DNA of 34,346 bases from positions 1-34,346 of the forward strand of contig DIVI01000216.1 in the NCBI GenBank assembly GCA_002423305.1. Direction: 5' to 3'. This stretch comes from Methylococcus sp. UBA6136. Its GTDB lineage: Bacteria; Pseudomonadota; Gammaproteobacteria; Methylococcales; Methylococcaceae. The notes below the pieces were generated by a model. It did not search any database. It was given only the letters and a program-made list of their open reading frames with translations, and was not told where the DNA came from. How positions within the stretch are numbered: position 1 is the first letter of the stretch; the number at the start of each line of letters is the position of its first letter. Positions 24,132 through 30,137 of the stretch are shown piece by piece. The translations under genes were made by a program, and so were the position numbers.

Positions 24132-25055
24132 TTAGAAACCAATACCGATGTAACCACCAGCCTGCAGGCCATTGGTAGTGCTGGAATTCAGCACGCTAAC
24201 TCCGTCTGCTGTTCTTGCACTGTACTCAAGATCGCCGCCGCCGAACTGGTAGCGGAAATCGGTACCCAGCCAGATATCCTTCCAGATACGGTATTCAAGA
24301 CCGGTACCCAGCATGAGCGCCGGATTCAGTACGGTTACACCACTGGATGGCGGGCTGATGACCTGAATGGCCAGACCGACCGGCGCAACCCAAGGACGAA
24401 AATCTCCATCCATGAGATTGAACTTGAACTTGGGGGAAGCCGCCAGAGTGAACATGGTGACTTGGTTTTCTGCGTAGAGGGCTCCACCGCTTGCGTAGTG
24501 CACCAAGCTATTTTGTGTGGTTCCGTAGTTCTGGTACTGGAAGAACAGTTCTGCATCCAGAGCCACAAGATCGGTCAGACCAAACAGGTCATCGGAAGCA
24601 CGGAAATCCATACCGGCACCAACGTACCAACCATCTTGGTTGTAGGAATTGGGGTCGCCGTTTAGAACTGAACCGGTCAGCAATTCGTTGCCACGCTTCT
24701 GTGCAAGCTGGGCAAAACCGCCGCGGAAGAAGACGAGGTTATTCTTCTGTTCTTCCTTGGCTGCCTCTGCGGCAACCTGGGTTTCCAGCTGCTGCTGCTT
24801 GGTTTCCATCTGTTCGCCCGAGGTTTTCTGAGCGGTCAGCTGGTTGCGCAATTCGTTGACTTCAGCTTCCAGATTGGAGATGCGAGCATCATCTCTAGCC
24901 AGGTGCCGTTCATCAGCCCTAACCAGGCTGCGGGTGCTAGTCGTATGTTGATGCGCTTTCTTGGTGGTGTGAGCCACTGATACTTGCGGGGCCATGGCAC
25001 CTACCGCCAGGCTCATGCCAGCAGTCAGGATCAGATTTTTCTTGAGCGATTTCAT
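24132..25055 (-). CDS. outer-membrane beta-barrel protein with N-terminal coiled coil
   Basis: The 307-aa product begins with a clear signal peptide (MKSLKKNLILTAGMSLAVGA, cleavage near VSVA). A His- and Lys-containing linker follows, then a coiled coil (about 55-105, LEAEVNELRNQL and QQQLETQVAAEAA), and then alternating strands typical of an outer-membrane barrel. The chain ends GGYIGIGF, with the terminal aromatic residue used by the BAM machinery. The ATG at 25055 has GGGAGACC upstream and is preferred over an open upstream extension. I do not recognise a specific family. A periplasmic coiled coil before the barrel could drive trimer formation or bind the cell wall. The strong terminator suggests good expression. 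Confidence 0.8.
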   Translation of the reverse strand: MKSLKKNLILTAGMSLAVGAMAPQVSVAHTTKKAHQHTTSTRSLVRADERHLARDDARISNLEAEVNELRNQLTAQKTSGEQMETKQQQLETQVAAEAAKEEQKNNLVFFRGGFAQLAQKRGNELLTGSVLNGDPNSYNQDGWYVGAGMDFRASDDLFGLTDLVALDAELFFQYQNYGTTQNSLVHYASGGALYAENQVTMFTLAASPKFKFNLMDGDFRPWVAPVGLAIQVISPPSSGVTVLNPALMLGTGLEYRIWKDIWLGTDFRYQFGGGDLEYSARTADGVSVLNSSTTNGLQAGGYIGIGF

Positions 25056-25124
25056 TATGGTCTCCCTAAATTTGGTTAGGAATTTATAGTTGTGTGTCAA
25101 CAACAGATTTGTTGCGGCGACGTG

Positions 25125-25152
25125 ATCTTACCAATAAAAAGACTTTTTACAA
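25125..25152 (-). promoter_or_regulatory. possible promoter of the outer-membrane protein gene
   Basis: On the minus strand TTGTAA (25147-25152), a 16-base spacer and TAAGAT (25125-25130) form a moderate sigma-70 match. The region around it is strongly AT-rich, unlike its surroundings. The leader to the ATG would be about 63 bases. Confidence 0.45.
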
Positions 25153-25298
25153 CCATTTTTTTGCATTTTTTACACATAAGGATTTGCTGTCTGCTGGCAA
25201 CTCGACCCCCAACATCAGGTAAGCCAGCCCGCCCAGCTACCCCATTAAAGGCCACACACCTCGGATGATCGCTGTTGCTAATTAGTCACAGCCTGGAC

Positions 25299-25324
25299 CC
25301 TGAATGCCCTTTTCAGGCTATAAT
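25299..25324 (+). promoter_or_regulatory. promoter and inverted repeat upstream of mcl
   Basis: A consensus -10 TATAAT lies at 25319-25324. A possible -35, TGGACC (25294-25299), is 19 bases away, longer than ideal. The spacer holds an inverted repeat CCTGAA (25299-25304) / TTCAGG (25312-25317), placed where a regulator could block or twist the promoter. The transcript would start about 218 bases before mcl. Confidence 0.5.
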
Positions 25325-25330
25325 TACTGG

Positions 25331-25548
25331 CCTAACCATTCATTGCAGCGAATACACGCCAGCACCTGATCCCGGGATGGAGCGGTCAGTTGCAGCCAGA
25401 CAAACACAGCGAGCGACTCACTAGCGGAAATTCGAGTCCGCTCCGATCAGTCAGTACAGGCCCAGGCTCACAACACTCCCGCCCTAGCCGACATCAGCCA
25501 TCATCAATAACCAGCAAACATCACCCCTAAATCGAGAGGCACATCACC
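25331..25548 (+). other. long leader of the mcl-mtkA-mtkB operon
   Basis: If the TATAAT at 25319 is used, this leader of about 218 bases has no gene of its own. It contains the stem AGCGGA/TCCGCT (about 25424-25443) and other short complementary segments such as CTGA...TCAG around 25358-25391. I find no match to a riboswitch class that I know and no intrinsic terminator. The end carries a GAGAGG ribosome binding site before the ATG of mcl. Confidence 0.4.
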
Positions 25549-26508
25549 ATGGCGGTAAAAAATCGCTTGCACCGCAGCGAACTGGCAGTCCCCGGCAGCA
25601 ACAAGCGCATGCTTGAAAAAGCGCCCACCTCGGGTGCGGATGTCGTTTTCCTTGACCTGGAAGACGCCGTGGCACCGGATGACAAGGCGCAAGCGAGAGT
25701 CAACATCATCGAGGCCCTTAACACCTTCGACTGGTCCAAATGCGCCGTCTCCATCCGCATGAACGGCCTCGATACACATTTCGCCTATCGCGATCTGGTC
25801 GATATCGTCGAAGCTTGCGGTGACAAACTCGATACCATTCTGATTCCCAAGGTCGGCAGCGCCGCCGACGTATACTTCGTCGCGACAATGCTGTCGCAGA
25901 TTGAGGAGTACAAGGGTTTCAAACCGATCAACATTCATATCCTGATTGAAACCGCCCTAGGCATGGCCAATGTCGAGGAAATTGCCCGCGCCTGTCCGGA
26001 ACGCATGGAAGCCATGGTGTTTGGCGTCGCCGACTACGCCGCCTCGGTGCGCGCCCGCACCACCCAGATTGGCGGCGCCAACCCGGAATACGGCATGCTG
26101 ACCGACCCGGATGAAAGCGGTCATCGCGCCTATCACTGGGGCGATCAGTGGCATTTCGGCATCTCCCGCATGGTGGCGGCTTGTCGCGCTTACGGCCTGC
26201 GGCCCATCGATGGCCCGTTTGGCGACTTTGGCGACCCCGAAGGCTACAAGGTCGCAGCCCGCCGCGCCGCCGCACTGGGGTGTGAGGGCAAGTGGGCCAT
26301 CCACCCTTCCCAGGTTGAACTGGCCAACGAAGTCTTTACGCCCACTGCCAAGGAAGTCGACCGCGCCCGCCGCATCCTGATCGAAATGGACAAGGCAGCA
26401 AAAGAGGGCAAGGGAGCCGTCTCACTTGATGGCCGACTGATCGATGCCGCCTCCATTCGCATGGCGGAAAACGTCGTCAAGCAAATCGAACAAATCGACG
26501 CCCGATAG
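25549..26508 (+). CDS. mcl: malyl-CoA lyase
   Basis: The 319-aa product is a CitE-like TIM-barrel lyase, closest to the malyl-CoA lyases of serine-cycle methylotrophs. It has LHRSELAVPGSNKRMLEK at the N-terminus, the metal-binding LDLEDAVAPDDK, VFGVADYAASVRARTTQIGG and GPFGDFGDPEGY, and it ends with the VSLDGRLIDAASIRMAE segment. It should cleave (S)-malyl-CoA into acetyl-CoA and glyoxylate, using Mg2+ or Mn2+. The gene is followed by the two malate thiokinase genes, which supply its substrate, so the trio covers the end of the serine cycle. The related beta-methylmalyl-CoA activity cannot be excluded. Confidence 0.93.
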   Translation: MAVKNRLHRSELAVPGSNKRMLEKAPTSGADVVFLDLEDAVAPDDKAQARVNIIEALNTFDWSKCAVSIRMNGLDTHFAYRDLVDIVEACGDKLDTILIPKVGSAADVYFVATMLSQIEEYKGFKPINIHILIETALGMANVEEIARACPERMEAMVFGVADYAASVRARTTQIGGANPEYGMLTDPDESGHRAYHWGDQWHFGISRMVAACRAYGLRPIDGPFGDFGDPEGYKVAARRAAALGCEGKWAIHPSQVELANEVFTPTAKEVDRARRILIEMDKAAKEGKGAVSLDGRLIDAASIRMAENVVKQIEQIDAR

Positions 26509-26526
26509 CATTGATTCAACCCTGAG

Positions 26527-26638
26527 CGGATGGGCAAAGGCCGACAGACCGCGCCCATCCGACACGCTGTGGTGAGCCATGTGGGCACCCTTATCCATCC
26601 CAAAACTGTAAACCGCGCCCGGGCTTCCCATCCGGGCG
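26527..26638 (+). other. two hairpins in the mcl-mtkA gap
   Basis: The 157-base gap holds two strong stems. The first is CGGATGGGC/GCCCATCCG (26527-26535 with 26553-26561, 9 bp, 17-base loop). The second is CGCCCGG/CCGGGCG (26616-26622 with 26632-26638, 7 bp, 9-base loop). Neither is followed by a T-tract, so they are unlikely to terminate transcription. They may protect the 3' end of the mcl message or mark a processing site that sets different levels of lyase and ligase. Confidence 0.6.
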
Positions 26639-26665
26639 ACAGCCCAAGAAGAGGACAGCACACCC

Positions 26666-27838
26666 GTGAACATTCATGAATACCAGGCCAAGGAATTGTT
26701 GCAATCCTTTGGCGTTCCCGTGCCGGTTGGCGGCGTGGCCTTCAATCCCACGCAGGCCCGGCAGGCGGCCGAGGAAATCGGCGGCAGCCGCTGGGTCGTC
26801 AAGGCCCAGGTGCATGCCGGCGGTCGCGGCAAGGCCGGCGGCGTCAAGGTGGTGGATTCACTCGACGAAGTAAAGAAAGTTGCCGATGCCATGATCGGCA
26901 CTCGCCTCGTCACTCACCAGACCGGCCCCGAGGGATCGCTCGTCCAGCGCGTCTGGGTCGAGCAGGCCAGCCAGATCCGCAAGGAGTTCTACCTCGGCTT
27001 TGTCATCGACCGCGCCACTCAGCGCATCACCGTCATCGCCTCCAGCGAGGGCGGCATGGACATCGAGGAAGTTGCCAAAGTCTCACCCGAGAAGATCATC
27101 AAGGAAGTTATCGACCCCGCGATCGGTCTCCGTGATTTCCAGTGCCGCAAGGTCGCCACTGCGATTGGCCTCAAGGGCAAGCTCATGCCACAGGCAGTCA
27201 AGATCATGAAAGCCATTTACCGCTGCATGCGCGACAAGGACGCGCTCCAGGCGGAAATCAACCCGCTGGCCGTGGTCGGGCCCGAGGACGATCAAAAGCT
27301 CATGGTGCTGGATGCCAAGTTCAATTTCGACGACAACGCCCTCTACCGTCAGCGGGCAGTCACCGAAATGCGCGACCTGGCCGAGGAAGACCCCAAGGAA
27401 GTCGAAGCCACCGGCCACGGCCTCAACTACATTGCCCTGGACGGCAACATCGGCTGCATCGTCAACGGCGCCGGCCTCGCCATGGCGTCGCTCGATGCCA
27501 TCACCCTGCATGGGGGTGCGCCGGCCAACTTCCTCGACGTTGGCGGCGGCGCCTCACCGGAAAAGGTCACCAACGCCTGCCGCATCGTGCTGGAAGACCC
27601 CAACGTCAAATGCATCCTGGTCAACATCTTCGCGGGCATCAACCGCTGTGACTGGATCGCCAAGGGCCTCATTCAGGCCTGCACCAGCCTGCAGATCAAG
27701 GTACCGCTGATCGTCCGCCTGGCCGGTACCAATGTCGAAGAAGGCCGCAAGATCCTGGCTGAGTCAGGGCTCTCCTTCATCACCGCCGAAAATCTGGATG
27801 CCGCCGCCGCCAAGGCCGTGGCCATCGTCAAGGGATAA
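26666..27838 (+). CDS. mtkA: malate thiokinase, beta subunit (malate-CoA ligase)
   Basis: The 390-aa product is the ATP-grasp beta subunit of a succinyl-CoA-synthetase-type ligase. Features include MNIHEYQAKELLQSFGVPVP, the ATP-binding VKAQVHAGGRGKAGG, the metal site EINPLAV and the C-terminal GGGASPEKVTNACR with NIFAGINRCDWIA. The NRCDW segment matches malate thiokinase as I recall it from Methylobacterium and differs from SucC. Together with MtkB it forms malyl-CoA from malate, CoA and ATP. The start is GTG, with GAGGA about ten bases upstream. It ends four bases before mtkB. A role as ordinary succinyl-CoA synthetase is unlikely next to mcl. Confidence 0.93.
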   Translation: MNIHEYQAKELLQSFGVPVPVGGVAFNPTQARQAAEEIGGSRWVVKAQVHAGGRGKAGGVKVVDSLDEVKKVADAMIGTRLVTHQTGPEGSLVQRVWVEQASQIRKEFYLGFVIDRATQRITVIASSEGGMDIEEVAKVSPEKIIKEVIDPAIGLRDFQCRKVATAIGLKGKLMPQAVKIMKAIYRCMRDKDALQAEINPLAVVGPEDDQKLMVLDAKFNFDDNALYRQRAVTEMRDLAEEDPKEVEATGHGLNYIALDGNIGCIVNGAGLAMASLDAITLHGGAPANFLDVGGGASPEKVTNACRIVLEDPNVKCILVNIFAGINRCDWIAKGLIQACTSLQIKVPLIVRLAGTNVEEGRKILAESGLSFITAENLDAAAAKAVAIVKG

Positions 27839-27842
27839 GCCC

Positions 27843-28733
27843 ATGAGCGTATTTGTAAACAAGCATTCCAAAGTCATCTTCCAAGGCTTCACCGGCGAGC
27901 ACGCCACCTTCCATGCGCAGGACGCCATCAGTATGGGCACCCAGGTGGTCGGGGGCGTTACCCCCGGCAAGGGCGGAACCACACACTTGGGGCTGCCGGT
28001 GTTCGACACGGTTGCCGAAGCCGTCGCCGCCACCGGCGCCGATGTCTCCGCCGTCTTCGTCCCGCCGCCCTTCAATGCCGACGCCCTGATGGAAGCCATC
28101 GACGCCGGCATAAAGGTCGCCGTCACCATCGCCGACGGCATCCCGATCCACGACATGGTGCGCCTGCAGCGCTACCGCGTCGGCAAGGATGCAATCATCA
28201 TCGGCCCGAATACCCCCGGCATCATCACGCCGGGCGAATGCAAGGTTGGCATCATGCCTTCGCACATCTACAAGAAAGGCAACGTCGGCATCGTCTCGCG
28301 CTCCGGCACGCTCAACTACGAAGCGACCGAGCAGATGGCTGATCTCGGCCTGGGCATCACCACCTCCGTCGGCATCGGCGGCGATCCGGTCAATGGCACC
28401 GATTTCGTCACCGTGCTCAGGGCTTTCGAGGCCGACCCCGAAACCGAGGTCGTCGTCATGATCGGCGAGATCGGCGGACCACAGGAAGTCGCGGCGGCCC
28501 GCTGGGCCAAGGAGAACCTGAGCAAGCCGCTGATCGGCTTCGTGGCCGGCATCGCCGCGCCGCCCGGCCGCCGCATGGGCCACGCCGGCGCCATCATCTC
28601 CAGCGAGGCCGACACCGCCAGCGCCAAGATGGACGCCATGGAACAACTGGGCCATTACGTCGCCCGCAACCCGGCTCACATCGGCCAGACCGTGCTCCGC
28701 GCCATGCAGGAACGCGGCATTGCCGTGAAGTAA
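27843..28733 (+). CDS. mtkB: malate thiokinase, alpha subunit
   Basis: The 296-aa product is the CoA-binding alpha subunit. It has an N-terminal Rossmann fold (SKVIFQGFTGEHATFHAQDA, GGVTPGKGG), GPNTPGIITPGECKVGIMP, and the phosphohistidine H247 in RRMGHAGAII. It takes up phosphate from the beta subunit and passes it on to form the malyl-CoA thioester. The ATG at 27843 follows mtkA closely. The frame is open upstream, but that part overlaps mtkA. The length equals that of the methylotroph protein. Codon usage is strongly C-ending, like mtkA and uvrA but unlike the left half of the window. Confidence 0.93.
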   Translation: MSVFVNKHSKVIFQGFTGEHATFHAQDAISMGTQVVGGVTPGKGGTTHLGLPVFDTVAEAVAATGADVSAVFVPPPFNADALMEAIDAGIKVAVTIADGIPIHDMVRLQRYRVGKDAIIIGPNTPGIITPGECKVGIMPSHIYKKGNVGIVSRSGTLNYEATEQMADLGLGITTSVGIGGDPVNGTDFVTVLRAFEADPETEVVVMIGEIGGPQEVAAARWAKENLSKPLIGFVAGIAAPPGRRMGHAGAIISSEADTASAKMDAMEQLGHYVARNPAHIGQTVLRAMQERGIAVK

Positions 28734-28759
28734 CGCCGTCTACAAAGCGAAACTCAAGC

Positions 28760-28788
28760 AAAAGCCGCTACTCCACAGAGCGGCTTTT
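28760..28788 (+). terminator. terminator after mtkB
   Basis: A 10-bp stem AAAAGCCGCT (28760-28769) / AGCGGCTTTT (28779-28788) with a 9-base loop closes the mcl-mtkA-mtkB unit. The T-run is inside the stem arm, a common form of intrinsic terminator. Confidence 0.85.
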
Positions 28789-28814
28789 CCATATCTATAC
28801 CGAGGATAAAGTCC

Positions 28815-29135
28815 ATGCGCACCATGACCGCACCGCAACTTCAGACCTATCTGCAATCTGCCGAAACCCAGCCCATCCTGCTGGATGTTCGTGAGCCACA
28901 GGAATATGCCCATTGCCACATCGAGGGCAGCGTCAATATCCCCATGAATACGGTTCCCGCACGACTCAGCGAACTTGCGCCAGAAAAGGAGATCATCACG
29001 GTTTGCCACCATGGCATGCGCAGTGGTGCCATCGCCGAATTTCTGCTCAGCCGGGGCTACCTTAACGTCACCAACCTGCAGGGTGGCATCGACGCCTGGA
29101 CCGTCCAGGTTGACCCCAGCATGCCGCGCTACTGA
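28815..29135 (+). CDS. rhodanese-like domain protein (GlpE-like)
   Basis: The 106-aa product is a single rhodanese domain of GlpE size. LLDVREPQEYAHCHIEG lies at about 22-38 and the active loop CHHGMRS has the catalytic C64, so sulfur-transfer activity is expected. It has no signal peptide. It starts 27 bases after the mtkB terminator and ends 8 bases before dtd, with which it is probably co-transcribed. It is not a close copy of the other rhodanese at 13096. Confidence 0.9.
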   Translation: MRTMTAPQLQTYLQSAETQPILLDVREPQEYAHCHIEGSVNIPMNTVPARLSELAPEKEIITVCHHGMRSGAIAEFLLSRGYLNVTNLQGGIDAWTVQVDPSMPRY

Positions 29136-29143
29136 AACCGTTC

Positions 29144-29599
29144 ATGATCACGGTTATCCAGCGCGTCACCCATGCCGAGGTCACGGTAGAAGGACAATCC
29201 GTCGGTCACATCGGCGCGGGCCTGCTTGCGCTGGTGGCGATAGAAAAGGGAGATAGCGAAAGCGAGGCGGATCGACTCGCCGAACGCATGCTGGCTTATC
29301 GACTCTTCAGCGACAACGCCGGCAAGATGAACCTGAGTGTCAGCGACATCGGCGGCGGCGTCTTGCTGGTATCGCAATTCACCCTGGCGGCAGATACCCG
29401 CAAAGGCCTGCGCCCCAGCTTTACCCCCGCCGCCGACCCCGCAACCGGCCGACGCCTGTTTGATTATTTCGTCCAGCAGGTCCAGGAGCGGCACCCAATC
29501 GTCGCCACCGGCCAATTCGGGGCTGACATGCAAGTGGCGCTGGTCAACGACGGACCGGTGACGTTCACACTCAGAGTAGGGTCTGGCTCAGGCACCTGA
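29144..29599 (+). CDS. dtd: D-aminoacyl-tRNA deacylase
   Basis: The 151-aa product is DTD, which removes D-amino acids and glycine wrongly attached to tRNAs. Both family motifs are present: SQFTL at about 77-81 and NDGPVTF near the C-terminus, which supplies the cross-subunit Gly-cisPro chiral filter. It begins MITVIQRVTHAEVTV, as expected, and has normal length. It follows the rhodanese gene by 8 bases and converges with the lipoprotein gene. Confidence 0.96.
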   Translation: MITVIQRVTHAEVTVEGQSVGHIGAGLLALVAIEKGDSESEADRLAERMLAYRLFSDNAGKMNLSVSDIGGGVLLVSQFTLAADTRKGLRPSFTPAADPATGRRLFDYFVQQVQERHPIVATGQFGADMQVALVNDGPVTFTLRVGSGSGT

Positions 29600-29654
29600 T
29601 GCCGACGGGGCAGAAAATCGAAGGCTACAATCAGACTCTCAAAATCTCACGCGC

Positions 29655-29999
29655 TTACTGGCCACACTTGTAAGCCTTGCCAATCAGCGTCGAATTGGCC
29701 GTACCACCGCTCAGTTCATGCTGGGAATTCTGTTGCTGCTGAACCAACACCGCGTTCGCACCCAGGCGGGCGGCATCGTTCTTGATGGCGTTCCGCGCCC
29801 CCAGCAACAGGTTCTCATTGGCGGTGAACGTGCCGGAGAAGCGATTACCCTGACTACCCAGAACATCGCCCACATACACGCACTTCTTCACTTCCTTGGT
29901 CGCCGTCATGATCTCGACGCGTTCGGCGCCCTTATTCAGCGGGTTCGCGGCACAGCCGGCCAGCACAGCGACACAACACACAGCCATCACTTTTTTCAT
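29655..29999 (-). CDS. putative lipoprotein, DUF4156-like
   Basis: The 114-aa product starts with a lipoprotein signal (MKKVMAVCCVAVLAGC), with the lipid-accepting cysteine at C16 in the lipobox LAGC. The residue after the cysteine is Ala, so export to the outer membrane is likely. The body carries CVYVGDVLGSQGN and the ARNAIKNDAARLGANAVLV segment typical of DUF4156 proteins, with a cysteine near the end that may pair with an earlier one. GAGG precedes the ATG. The function is unknown. It is convergent with dtd and divergent from uvrA. Confidence 0.82.
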   Translation of the reverse strand: MKKVMAVCCVAVLAGCAANPLNKGAERVEIMTATKEVKKCVYVGDVLGSQGNRFSGTFTANENLLLGARNAIKNDAARLGANAVLVQQQQNSQHELSGGTANSTLIGKAYKCGQ

Positions 30000-30069
30000 G
30001 GTTTTCCTCGCAGTTGGATCTTTTCATTCCACCCCGCGCCCCGCGTGATGGCGGAAAAACGCTACCCCG

Positions 30070-30075
30070 TATAAT
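30070..30075 (+). promoter_or_regulatory. -10 box upstream of uvrA
   Basis: A consensus TATAAT lies 63 bases before the uvrA ATG, with only a poor -35 match upstream. On the opposite strand TTGACC, 17 bases and TAGCGT overlap the same bases and could serve the lipoprotein gene. I looked for a LexA site (CTG, ten bases, CAG) and did not find one. Confidence 0.4.
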
Positions 30076-30137
30076 CACCAGGGTCAAGCCGCTCCCGGTG
30101 CTTGCACGCTCTTCCGGCACAACCCTTACTGGATGAT

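Noticed and set aside
25331..25548. A known riboswitch before mcl
   Set aside because: I could not match the conserved core of any riboswitch class I know, and no terminator or sequestered binding site is evident.
27828..28679. Minus-strand open frame of 283 codons
   Set aside because: It is the antisense shadow of mtkB in high-GC DNA, rich in Gly, Asp and Ala, with no recognisable domain.
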